Shown piece after piece: positions 47,771 through 59,013 of a DNA stretch of 64,000 nucleotides; position 1 is the stretch's first letter, and every line of letters begins with the position of its first letter. Source of the stretch: Anthopleura xanthogrammica (Eukaryota > Cnidaria > Anthozoa > Actiniaria > Actiniidae); the NCBI GenBank assembly GCA_964019055.1, contig OZ025210.1:5450047-5514046 (forward strand). Direction: 5' to 3'. The position numbers and the translations under genes were made by a program. The notes beneath the pieces are model-generated. The model saw only the letters and a program-made list of their open reading frames with translations. It was not told where the DNA came from and ran no database searches.

Positions 47771-50700
47771 TTCCTCTTTATCCCTTGTTTTTATGCCAGG
47801 GTGTTAAAATATCATGTTCAATGTATACCTTTTTCATTTAAGAACTCTTGACAGAAACCAACTGCAAGACAACCTTTTACCAGGAACTTTTAAAAATCTA
47901 GGCAAGCTGAATCGTCTGTAAGTATTAAACAACTGGTAGGGGGATCACCTATATATTGGCAGTTATCAATAGACAGACCCCTTAAAGCACGTCAGAATGT
48001 AACTCAATTTGGAGGACAAAACAAAAGATTCCACAAGTCCACTTTGACACGCACAAAATTTACTTTTTTCTACTGTCATGAATCACTGAGCATTTAACAC
48101 GGAGCCTCACATCGAAACCTTTGTGTAGGACAAGAAAAGCATATCTCGAGAGTGAGCTATTCTCAGGAGATTGGAATTCTTTTGTTTTTTCCTCCAAATT
48201 GAGCTCCATTAATTGACTCCACGTGAAAGAAGTCTATAGTGCATGACAAATAGAGCTATGATTATACATGGGTATGGGAGGAAAACATTTCAACTGTTGA
48301 TTTATATCCTTCCTTTTTCGCTTATAGGAGCCTTGAAAACTCTCATTTAACCGACATCAAAGAAGGCACTTTTGTAGGTCTGAATGACCTAGTTTACTTG
48401 TAAGGACTGCATTTTTTTTTTTACCAATGATGGAAGCCACGGAAGCAGAAGTACAGAGTCGATATGTTTTAGTGAAAATAAATACGACGGAAACACAAAG
48501 AAAAAACAGAAGCCTCGTTGCTATGCAACATCTCCAATTCTGATTGGCTCATAAAAATAACTTGACCTTGTGTTTCTGCATGTGAGCGATGGAAACATCT
48601 GCGGAAGTAGAAGAAGTGAAGAAGTCTTCCGTTCCTTCAGCTTGTGCTTCCGTTAATGATGTTAATGTTGGTGTTATACAAATTTTACGAAAAAGGTCTA
48701 TTGTGAGTGTTGTTCTTTTAGGAATCTTGGCATAAATAACATTCATACTCTACGAAAAGGAACTTTTAAAGGAATCAAGAGCACAAATAAGAGACCCATA
48801 ACAATGTGAGTAACCCAAGCATTGAGTCGCAACAGCGTTACGGCACAAGTTGCAAGAGGGTTTACACGGTGTAACGGAGACGCAAATGTTGTCAAAAATA
48901 GAAATAAATTCGTTTTTTTCGCAACGATTGCTGCAACTGGTGTCAAGCAATATTTTTCAAATTGCACAGCCGGTAACACGCCACTATGCTCCGTGCAACT
49001 TGTGTCGTGACGCCGACAAGAGAAATTTACCACACGAGACCGCCGGAAATGACTTCTTTGGTTAGCATCTTATAAAGCTTTAGTTTTTTTTTAGACATCT
49101 GGGATTTAATGATTTACATGTTATTGAAGATGGAACTTTCAAAGACTTTTTGGAAATAAAAAGATTGTGAGTACAAGCTACTTTTATTTCATTTCGTTTC
49201 TTTCCTTCCTTCTTTCCTTCCTTCCTTCTTTCCTTCCTTCCTTGCTTGGTTGCTTGGTTGCTTGGTTGCTTGGTTGCTTGGTTGCTTGGTTGCTTGGTTG
49301 CTTGGTTGCTTGGTTGCTTGGTTGCTTGGTTGCTTGGTTGCTTGGTTGCTTGGTTGCTTGGTTGCTTGGTTGCTTGGTTGCTTGGTTGCTTGGTTGCTTG
49401 GTTGCTTGGTTGCTTGGTTGCTTGGTTGCTTGGTTCCTTCCTTCCCTCCTTCCTTCTTTCCGTCCCTCCCTCCCTCAATCGTTCCCCCGTTCCTCCATCA
49501 ATGTATTCATCCTTTGTTTCCTTTTTTCTTATTTCTTTGTTTTTCCTTCTTCAAGGAAACTGAATGACAATAATTTAACAAAACTTCCCGACCTGCGAGG
49601 ACTATCAAAACACGTGGAAAAGCTGTAAGTTAAATGAGTTGAGATAATCAAATCAAATGAAATCAAATCAATCAAATTTAGAATCTCTCAATTTGTTATA
49701 TTACGAATTTTAGCGATCTTATGAATAACAGAATTGCGGATTTTAGCTCTCTCAACAAGTGTGGAGTCAAGTCATTCTTAGAACTGTAAGTAAGATAGTT
49801 TAAGGCACGGAAATACGAGCGACAGAATCGAGCAACGTCTGCAACTTGTCGTGCAACATTGTTGCGTTGCAAGTTGCAGAGTGAATGTGCCTCTTACTAA
49901 TTAACCCCGTGCAACAACAAAAATTTTTACGCGACGTTATTGCAGATGTAGAAGCGCTTACTACTCTCTGCAACGATGAAAATTTGTTGTGCACGGGTGG
50001 GTAATATGAGCAGCATTCGCTCTGCAGTTTGCAACGCAAGATATTTGCGCGACAAGTCGCACGATTTTGCAAACAGTTTTATGTCACGGTTCTTCAACTC
50101 ATCACATTGCACCGTGACAGCCACGTCACGCAACTTGATCATTCGTACAACTAATGGCTGGCAAATGCTTTTCTATCGTCTTTTTATGTTGTAAGTGTTG
50201 TTGATGTTTATAGTTTTCATTCTTTTTTTTAGGTTACTTAGTAACAATAGAATTTCCGAGATTCCACCAAATATTTTCAAGGATATCTCTATTATGGGTC
50301 TTTTGTAAGTGCATTCAACAAGTCTGATAAGAACGCCTCGTTTAAAAAAAATTAACCACTATGTAAGCATACATTGACAAATTATGATTTTTTCTATTAA
50401 TTTCAGGGATTTGTCTGATAACCGTATAAAGCATGTTCCAGGTCGCTTCCTCCAAAATTCCCCTTACCTTAACCAAATGTAAGTATACCTCTTCCTTTAT
50501 TTCATATACAGTCATTGTCAAAAAGGTTGTCCTAAGAAAAAAGACTTAAAGACCAAAAGAAATGTCACGTGATACCTAATGCACTCGCTCTAAATGCTCG
50601 ATACCAGCAATCATTGTATAAGTAGAGTTAATGATTATTATTCTCTACTCATTGTTACTCATTATAGAGTTTAAAACCAGTTTAAAACCTAGCTCAGACC

Positions 50701-53700
50701 GATAAAATTTGATTGACGGAAGCCAAAAACCCAAACGACCCGATCGCGAAATATAGCTAGTCGTTTGGCTCGCATAAACGGGTGTAAGAAAATAATTTGT
50801 CTAACATACAATTCTTTGTTCAGGCTTCTACACAACAACGAAATCGAGTCAATTGATGAAGACAGTTTTGAAGGTCTATCGTCAAATCTACAAGGGCTGT
50901 AAGTAAAAGCGTTTTAGTTAGACAACTTTCAGTTGACAAATCTTTTAGACCCCTTCCAGCAGATGGAATGCAGCTCAATTTGAGGACAAAACAATAGATT
51001 CTAATTCTCAGGAGATTGAAATTCTTTGGTTTTGTTCTCCAAATTGAGCTGCTTTGACGTCACGTGCACGTGCAAAAGGCCTATATAACTGAGAATCCTA
51101 AAGTGTTATTTCTTCCAACTTTTTTTTAGATACCTATTCAACAATAAGATCAAGCAGTTACCTGATGGTGTCTTTAAAAATCTTCCTCTGACAAACTTGT
51201 AAGTAAATTCTTGCCGGGTATATACACTATTTTATATCAAAAAAAGTATCTGTGCAAAGATCATGTGGTAACTTACATTAGGCGAGTTCAAGAGACCATG
51301 AAGGAATAACGATATCCCAAAACGCGAGAGTCCCTCTCTGTCCTTCATGGTCTCTTCGCGAGTGCGTATACGAAGAAAATACGATTGACAAGTGGGATAT
51401 TCCATGGTGTGCCACTAGAAAGCATTGTACATATATTGTATTCCACACGGGAGTGAAATATACAATGGTTTCCTGCATTCCTATTGGCTGTATTTTCTAT
51501 GGTGTATAGGATAGATACTGCGACTTAAGCAAATGTAGAGCCTCTAACTTTTTAACTTCAAAAATATCTTTGATTTCTTTTACAGATTACTCAACGGAAA
51601 TAACTTTGCAAACCTTACTGGGCGTCCATTTAAGGGAATGAAGAAGACATCAACTACTTTGTGAGTTGAAAAGCTTTGAAATTCTAGGGACGAATCTATG
51701 GGAGGGGTGCAGGGGTGCGCACACCCTGGATCGACTTTGTGTCCCTATTTTAAAGATATCCAATATAGAATAATGTTTTCTTTCTTTGATTCTGAGGGTT
51801 GCACCCTCTCCCTGGGCCAACTTTGTGCCCCTACTTTGCAACTTGCAAGATATCCGACACAAGGTTCGATCTTTTTTCTTTTTGTTCGGCGTTTTTGGGG
51901 GCAGGTGCCCCTACGACGTTGCACCCCTCCCTGAACAAAATCTTGGTTCCGCCCCTGAAATCGAAACCTTTTTTGAAAGAAGTATCATCGATAATCACAT
52001 TGTTTTCTCCAAATTAGGTACATGTTTTCCAACCAAATAACCTACATTGATGATGATTTAATGAAAGACTTGGGAAGCGAAACTAATCTGTGAGTTTGTT
52101 TTTTCTTGAATACAAGTCTTTTTGTTTTTCTTTTATAACCAGATTTTGGCTTCATTATTTCAGGGTGATCACATGTGCAAATCTGGCATATCTTCCACGT
52201 ACTCAGCAAAATTCAACAGCTCAGATGTAAGTTTTGAAAAACTGGCAACTTAATACAATCTAAGAAGGAAATTTGCCAAAAAATCTCATCGCATAATTTG
52301 ATCTGCTGTAAGATATCCAAAAACAGGGAAGCCATCGCATTAAGAAACGAAATTTTATTTATTTTTATTTTTGATTTTTAAAACTGCTTAACACAGCCTG
52401 GGAACAGACTCGTCCAAACAAGCTCAGCCTGAGACAAGATACAAATAGTACATTTAAATTTAAACTATAAAGAAAAATAATAATAATGATAATACTATAA
52501 CTAGGGACAAATGAAAATTAAGAGCTAATACTAGTAGTAAGTACATATGCCATAAATATAATATAATAATATAAAAATGTAAATAATGTAAATACCGCAT
52601 TTGGTCGATCGGCTGAGCCAAACACTAATATAGGCGCAGTGAAAAGTTAGCGGCAGCAGACAGCGATTATAGCGGCAGATCGACATTTGGAACAGATAGT
52701 CTTATAAGTCTTATAAAATGAACACTGTATTCTGCATGGACATGGACTGTGTATTAGACTAACATTTATCTTGTGTTTTGACTTTTTTACAGAGCTTGTG
52801 CTCCGAACGGATTGAAAGCAATAAAACATCTGAATGCTATAGTTTCGAGAGCCCTTGCTCGATCTGGCTTCAGCTGCACCTATAAACACGAAGACGACTC
52901 AGAGTGCATTGTTTGTAAAAGTGGTTCCTATGGTAACGGAAGCTTGGATAATCCCGGATGTACAAAATGTCCTCCTGGTAAGAGATACACAGTAACTAGT
53001 CAAACACAAAGCTTGCAAGTTCTGTGAGCATGAGAATGAGTTTACAGAAATGTATAATTTCAGATGATTTTGCCGTTCTTTTCGGTATTAGGTTAGCTAA
53101 CTGGAATAACCAGTGAGCTATCTATATTAAGTAACACATTTTTTAGTCATAATATAAATGATTTTTTCGAAAAAAAAAGGAAGAAATGAAATAAATTATG
53201 AAAAGGAAATGAATATATAACATATGTATATGTCATGATATCTTAGGTGGATTTTATCAAGATGATATGGGTAAAGGTAGTTGTAAGAAGTGTAACATTG
53301 GTACATATGTCCACCCAACGAACGCACCGGGTACTACACCACTATCATGTCAGGCATGTCCACAGGGTAAGCATGACTGTATATATATAGTGGTTTTAAA
53401 TGCCTTATTAAACGTTAGTGTTCCCTCAGTTAACAGCTGGTCGTCCAGGGAACTGACGGTGTGCACTTTACACCCCTCTCTCCATCGATGCTCTGTTTTA
53501 AAAGAATTCAAAACTGGATAGAGCAGTTTTCGTATGACTATGAATAACTTTCGACACGAACAGCGTGCCTTGCCGTGACCGTGCCGTGCCGTGTAAACAT
53601 TTCTACCGTTTCCGTTTCCCGCCGTAAATGTTTCGTGTGCATGCCGCAACGTTTCACACTCATACAAAATCTAGCTAACCGTGACCTTCCCTTACCGTAA

Positions 53701-56700
53701 GTATTCTATGTTGAGTGAGCAGTTATCTCCCTATCTCGCCTTTGGCGTGTCTGTACCGTGTGCAGTGATTTTTCACGGTTAAAAAAGAATATTACTACTA
53801 TTTTTGGCATACAGAAATAATCTTCTTAAACATCTTTACTTCAGGTACCAATTCAAGCGAACATGCCGGATACAGAGCTTGCAGATGTATCAACAAGTTT
53901 TATCGACTTGACCGGTTTGGAATGTGTAAAACATGCCCCAGCAAGGGTCTTATATGTGCAAAGGATTACGCAACGCTCTCAAAGGGGTACTACTGGAAAT
54001 GGAAGAAAGTTAGCCACCAGAAAGAGTATTCTAACTTTACCAGGAACCTGGAAATCGAGAGCAGTGAAGTCTTACAAAGCCGGGCTTGGAAATTTAACAT
54101 AACTCTCCCCAGGCCACACAAGTGTCCACGTGAGTCATGCCTTGGGGGACTGGAGTCTAGTTGTCGCCATGGATACGAGGGTCCTCTGTGTGCGGTGTGT
54201 GAACCTAGGTTCTACGATAGGATGAACAGGTTCGTTGAAAGCACGGGTGATGTGCGCTGCTTATATATGCGTCGCCTCTCACTTATGTAACCTGCGGGTT
54301 CGAGTCCCGCCGTGCTCGGTGTCGTATGTGAGTAGTGTTGCTCGTTGGTTGGCTCTCCTGTGTTTCAGGGGTTTTTCTCGGGGTACGCCGGATTTCCTCG
54401 ATCTTTGGGCTTTCACCAAGCATGGACCTTAAGCCTCTGTTTGTGATTATGTTACGTTTGTTGTTAGATTCTTTTTTTAACTGAAACAACTTGCAATAAG
54501 TTTATTTCTATGCTATCTTGCCTCTGATTTGTTGGAAGCATTCAACCAATCCTCGATAGCGTATGAACATGAATTGATTTTTTGATCATGCCATTTTCGT
54601 CCCTTTACATCCCTTCCCCTCCCCCCCCCCCCCCCCCCCCCCCCACATCTGTCAAATGTCAATGCATCTTCCATTCAATTCGTTCTCCTTTTTCTGACAA
54701 ACACAACGATTTTAATCTTTCAGATGTATCGACTGTCCATCAAGGCTGCAGGCAGGTCTTGAAGTCGCTGGTGTTCTGATCGTGTTTGTTCTCGTACTGT
54801 TTGCTCTTTTGTGGGGCGAGAGGAGGAGAACGAAAGGTGGACGTACATTGACTGATGTCATCTTGTCATGTTTCAAAATTATGGTTGGTTTTTACCAGGT
54901 GAGTTCAGTTTTTTTTTCTCGAATCTCTTTAATCTCAGTATCAAAACCCGGCTTCGAATTTTATGGAACCCTGAAACAACCTCTGGGCTGATCTAAGTCA
55001 GGGCATGGCTAACTCACAGATAGAACCCTGAAACAACCTCTGGGCTGATCTAAGTCAGGGCATGGCTAACTCACAGATAGAACCCTGAAACAACCTCTGG
55101 GCTGATCTAAGTCAGGGCATGGCTAACTCACAGATCGAACCCTGAAACAACCTCTGGGCTGATCTAAGTCAGGGCATGGCTAACTCACAGATAGAACCCT
55201 GAAACAACCTCTGGGCTGATCAAAGTCAGGGCCTGGCTAACTCACAGATAGAACCCTGAAACAACCTCTGGGCTGATCTAAGTCAGGGCCTGGCTAACTC
55301 ACAGATAGAACCCTGAAACAACCTCTGGGCTGATCAAAGTCAGGGCCTGGCTAACTCACAGATAGAACCCTGAAACAACCTCTGGGCTGATCAAAGTCAG
55401 GGCCTGGCTAACTCACAGATAGAACCCTGAAACAACCTCTGGGCTGATCAAAGTCAGGGCCTGGCTAACTCACAGATAGAACCCTGAAACAACCTCTGGG
55501 CTGATCTAAGTCAGGGCATGGCTAACTCACAGATAGAACCCTGAAACAACCTCTGGGCTGATCAAAGTCAGGGCCTGGCTAACTCACAGATAGAACCCTG
55601 AAACAACCTCTGGGCTGATCAAAGTCAGGGCCTGGCTAACTCACAGATCAAACCCTGAAACAACCTCTGGGCTGATCAAAGTCAGGGCCTGGCTAACTCA
55701 CAGATAGAACCCTGAAACAACCTCTGGGCTGATCAAAGTCAGGGCCTGGCTAACTCACAGATAGAACCCTGAAACAACCTCTGGGCTGATCTAAGTCAGG
55801 GCATGGCTAACTCACAGATCCTATTGGATTTTAGTTTGTTAGGTTTTGCGAAGGTAGAAAAAACGTTGAACCTTGAGAAAAACCTTCGAATCAAATCAGT
55901 GAAAGCCGTAACAAGTCTAGTCACGTGGCGGTGAGTCCAAAAATGGAACGTGAGACTCCAGATGTGAGAGGAAGTGTACCAGTGCGGCTGCGCCATATAT
56001 CCTTGATTCCCTTCTTTAGTGTAAACCATCGTGGTTAAAGGTTTACATGCGCCGTATGTCCTCCATTCTACCTACTCTCAAGAGTTGAATTTTTTCCGTA
56101 CAATTTTAGGTGATGGCAGGACTGTATTCTTCTTTTTCCGAAATCGAATGGCCTCCATCTGTAAGTTGGATGGAGAAGACGCTCCACTTTATAGAACTAA
56201 ACATCTTACAGTTCGCCCCGCTCAGCTGCGTAACTTCGAAATTATCATTCAACGCGCTGGAACAGTTCATTTTGGTATCAACAGCAAACGTTGTCATCGT
56301 CAGCTTTATTCTTCTTTACCTCGCCATTAGAATCTTTCAGCTGAGACAAAAAATGGGTGCAGAGGTTGATGACCGTGTAGCGCACACCAAGATCTCGTGT
56401 ATTCGTAACATCTGTGTATTTTTATTTGCAACGTACCCAAGAACATGTACCAGCATCATTCAGATTCTCTCCGTCAACTGTGTGCCACTTTGCTTTGATG
56501 AGAATGAAGAGCACTGCGAGTCTTATCTCAGAAGTGATTTCTCGATTAAGTGTGGTACGCCGCAATACATGATGTACTCAAGGGTTGCATTCGTTTTCCT
56601 CGCTTACCCGATTGGGTTCCCTGTGGTGATCCTGTTTCTTGTTTGGAAATATGTTCCTAGAAAAAACACAAGCCAGTCTGAAGAACAAGAGACCGAACTT

Positions 56701-57276
56701 CAAGAATTACCAGGAGAAAACGAAGTTCCCATGGGTGCAATTTTGTATAACTCGAATCGAGCCGAAACCCCTTTCAAAGCTGGCCTCAGTCTGTTCTACG
56801 AGAATTACAAGCCAAGCTGCTGGTACTGGGAAGCTGTGGAAATGATCCGGAAGTTAGTTCTCATTTCCGGTTTGACGTTAATTGGTCAGCAAAGCCGCAC
56901 ACAAATAGGACTGGGCGCGATTTTATCCGCCTTGTTTGCTATCCTGTACGTCTACCTCCGTCCAATCGCCAACAAGTTTGAAAATTTTCTCCAAACCGTC
57001 GCGCTGATGGCGATTTTCCTTAACCTTGGTATCGGAGTGATGCTGAAGATTTCAGATGACGAGATTTCACCCACTGTCAACAAGCGTAATGATAAAGTGG
57101 GTGTGTCTGTGTTGCTGATCGTTATCAATACTGCTGTTGTTGCCATTATAATTGGTAGGTATTATGTCCATCGTAATATAGCTGTAGTCAGGTTTCTACG
57201 AATCACTGCTTTCCATACATCGGTTCACTGGTCAAACACAAACTCATTCAGTCGAGGCTGCAAGGTTCAAATTTGA
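46606..57276 (+). CDS. LRR / GCC2-GCC3 / multi-pass membrane receptor
   Basis: Predicted surface receptor; ligand and signalling route unknown. Exons: 46606-46823, 47147-47218, 47369-47428, 47600-47674, 47843-47917, 48328-48399, 48722-48805, 49095-49166, 49556-49624, 49714-49785, 50233-50304, 50407-50478, 50824-50898, 51130-51198, 51586-51660, 52018-52089, 52164-52226, 52793-52977, 53247-53366, 53845-54229, 54724-54898, 56110-57276; joined length 1132 codons plus TGA. Signal peptide (MNTSRWLLVVFYLALSC), a Cys cap (CPRPNVGTCSC), then about 15 LRRs, each on one 60-84 nt phase-2 exon. Next come ephrin-receptor-like GCC2/GCC3 repeats (CTKCPPGGFY, CQACPQGT) and a Cys block with GYEGPLCAVC. About eight hydrophobic helices follow, the first near 54750-54815, the rest in the last exon. 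Family-type signatures there are YKPSCWYWEAVEMIRKLVL and AYPIGFPVV. No GPCR DRY or NPxxY motif is seen. The tail is ~40 residues. Confidence 0.88.
47679..47766. repeat. (CT)n microsatellite
   Basis: About 43 CT dinucleotides beginning 5 nt after the LRR gene donor at 47675. Confidence 0.97.
47974..48238. mobile_element. Family A foldback MITE, copy A7, interrupted
   Basis: CAGACCCCTTAAAGCACGTC start, CTCAATTTGGAGGACAAAAC, a ~125 bp insertion, then ATTCTCAGGAGATTGGAATT, inverted CCTCCAAATTGAGCT and an eroded end. LRR gene intron 47918-48327. Confidence 0.9.
48034..48158. mobile_element. Element nested inside family A copy A7
   Basis: About 125 bp that split A7 between GATTCCA and ATTCTCAGG. 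Its reverse complement matches the element at 16590 (GAGATATG, ACACAAAGGTTTC, GTGAGGCTC). Confidence 0.75.
48815..49065. mobile_element. GCAAC-rich foldback-like element (family E relative)
   Basis: Repeated AAGTTGCAAGAGG, TTGCTGCAACTGGTGTC and CGTGCAACTTGTGTCG words in both directions, with inverted partners GCACAAGTTGCA / GTGCAACTTGTG. LRR gene intron 48806-49094. Confidence 0.5.
49190..49450. repeat. (CTTGGTTG)n octanucleotide array with CCTT flanks
   Basis: About 24 pure octamers from 49242 to 49434 between CCTT-type tracts, within LRR gene intron 49167-49555. The long open frame of Leu-Gly-Cys-Leu-Val-Ala-Trp is an artefact. Confidence 0.96.
49800..50145. mobile_element. Family E ~340 bp foldback element
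   Basis: The left half (GCAACTTGTCGTGCAAC, CAAGTTGCAGAGTGAATG, CCCCGTGCAACAACAAAAAT) reads in reverse on the right half (AAAATTTGTTGTGCACGGG, CATTCGCTCTGCAGTTTGC, CGCGACAAGTCGC). LRR gene intron 49786-50232. Confidence 0.75.
50946..51085. mobile_element. Family A foldback MITE, copy A8
   Basis: TAGACCCCTTCCAGCAGATG, CAGCTCAATTTGAGGACAAA, inverted TTCTCCAAATTGAGCTGC, TTTGACGTCACGTGCACGTG. LRR gene intron 50899-51129. Confidence 0.9.
51282..51363. repeat. Foldback with ~24-bp arms
   Basis: GCGAGTTCAAGAGACCATGA and TCATGGTCTCTTCGCGA are inverted around a ~35 bp loop. LRR gene intron 51199-51585. Confidence 0.7.
53521..53676. mobile_element. Family D element, copy D3
   Basis: GAGCAGTTTTCGTATGACTA at the left and CACACTCATACAAAATCTAGC at the right are inverted ends; the interior is rich in CGTGCCGTGACC words. 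LRR gene intron 53367-53844. Confidence 0.65.
54238..54500 (+). mobile_element. tRNA-derived SINE, copy S1
   Basis: The head 54240-54316 still folds as a tRNA in part: acceptor stem AGCACGG/CCGTGCT, 7 of 7 pairs, and T arm GCGGG-TTCGAGT-CCCGC, 5 of 5 pairs. D and anticodon arms are poor, so it is not a working tRNA. The body (TATGTGAGTAG, GGCTCTCCTGTG, GGATTTCCTC) is shared with S2. It begins 8 nt after the LRR gene donor at 54230. Confidence 0.75.
54621..54644 (+). repeat. Poly-C run of 24
   Basis: 24 consecutive C in the LRR gene intron 54230-54723; the count may be affected by sequencing error. Confidence 0.9.
54966..55820 (+). repeat. 57-bp minisatellite, array 3 (about 15 copies)
   Basis: Same 57-bp unit and direction as array 1, with variants (CATGG or CCTGG; CTGATCT or CTGATCA) interspersed. 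In the LRR gene intron 54899-56109, between the first TM exon and the large last exon. Confidence 0.98.
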
Positions 57277-58819
57277 ATAATCCTTTGAAATTGCCTTGAA
57301 GCCTCGCATGAATGCTCTGTGTATGGAAAGCGGTGAATACACTTCGTATGACGTAGGACGGGGAGGCATGCGACACGGTCACGGTACGGACCTGACGCTC
57401 TCAGTGATCTTTTGAACCAATCATAACGCGTGTTATCACTGTTCATCCGGCCAATGAAAATCCTTGGACACGCCGACTACCTCCCCTAGAAATCCATTTC
57501 TAAGATACATCAAGCTAATTCATTTGTTCTCAACATTTTTCCCGGCGACAGTTGCTTGTCTGAAGATATTGGTCTTGCGCATTTTACGATGGTATAAATC
57601 TGCTGATCATTCGTGCCATGGTGATGAATGTTGTAAAATGTGCGGGATGTTCTGTATGAGCCTGCTGTTACCATCAAGACTGGACAGCGGTGATTTCCAC
57701 CATGCAGAAATGCGGTCAAGATTACTGGAAGAATCTTTCGAAACCTGAGCGCGTGGATTGGTAAAGTTTATTTGGGCTGGCTCTTTGATCCTTTTACTAC
57801 CCCTCCTGTCCCATGCCCCCACGTCCAGACATAACAAAGAGCCTGGGCATTAGTCCTATCAACAGAAGTATTCATCATCCTTAATCACTCAGAGGTATTG
57901 AACAACATGATTTTTTCCCGAATCCAAATCCTTGAACGAAAGTCTTGGTAAATCTTTTATTTCTAAATCTTCAAAAAAACATGCATGCTTTCACATAAGT
58001 TTTTAAATATTACTATTGATAATTTCAGTATTAATCGATTATTCAGTCATGTCCGATAGAGGATGCTCCAAGAATATTACTATCTGAGCGAATTTGAAGT
58101 CCTTTAATGTCCAAAAAACTACTTTTTTACGTTACTAATTTTGCTCAAATCAATTCAATTCTTGGAGGATCTTACTTAGGGACGTCTAAACTTGTTGAAC
58201 ATTTTCTTAAGAATCTAAAGAATTATCAAACAATATCACACAAAATCTAAATTTTTAGATTAAATCGATCACACTTGTTTGAATTTTAGCTCAAAAATGA
58301 GTGCTTATTTACACATCAAGTTTTCAAGCTTTTTTCTCTTATTTTTGGCCATTTATACACCTAAGAAACAGATTCAGAAGTCGAGGTTTTCACTCGTAAA
58401 AATATGTTAAAATGCTACTCAGGTTTGTTCTATATTCGTGACATGAAAAACTCGACTTCTCAACCAAGCTGAAATTCATAGCTCCAATAATTATTTACAA
58501 CCACTAATATTTAATGCTTTTATAAAAACTGGTCAATACTTACTCGAGAAAAATCGATATCCTCTCGGGAACAATGGCGTTGGTAACCAATCGCGACGCA
58601 CTGATCGACAAATATTTGCTTTTTACTTTCAAGATTTCAAGATCCGAAGTTTAGTTCAATAATCTTTGCAAACTGTTAATGTAGCTAATGCATCGTGAAA
58701 AGTTGTAATAATTATGGGATGTTTGTTATTAATTAATATCGAAACGCATCTGATTTTCGCATAAATATTTTTATCCATTGTGTATCAGACAATAAATGAA
58801 TGTATCTTACATATACTGG
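57277..58819. other. Convergent 3' region, LRR receptor and tektin
   Basis: Contains a family D-like piece (57340-57480, with ACGGTCACGGTACGGACCTG and TTGAACCAATCATAACG), then AT-rich sequence. No further gene seen; the 3' end of the LRR transcript could not be fixed. Confidence 0.55.
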
Positions 58820-58825
58820 TTTATT
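58820..58825 (-). terminator. Candidate poly(A) signal for tektin
   Basis: TTTATT on the plus strand (AATAAA in the tektin direction), about 190 nt after the stop codon. Confidence 0.45.
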
Positions 58826-59013
58826 AGAGGATTTTTTCGAGTTTGCAAGCCAGTTGAGATCTTTACAGCATTTTTTTTGTTCAAAATTGAAGGAAATATT
58901 ACACGCAATTTAGTTGTTGTATAAAAACAAACCCTTCGAAAACCCTTCAAGTGCCGAAGAAATCAGAAGAATTTCAAATGATTGACAGTTCATTGTTTGA
59001 CGGTTTGTTGACA

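Noticed and set aside
49167..49628. Leu-Gly-Cys-Leu-Val-Ala-Trp repeat protein
   Set aside because: Product of the CTTGGTTG octamer array; it overlaps a genuine LRR exon in another frame.
54240..54316. Functional tRNA gene
   Set aside because: Acceptor and T stems are good but D and anticodon arms do not fold, and a shared SINE body follows.
46606..57276. LGR-type G-protein-coupled receptor
   Set aside because: The LRR exon pattern fits, but GCC2/GCC3 repeats precede the membrane part and no DRY, NPxxY or class A helix signatures are visible.
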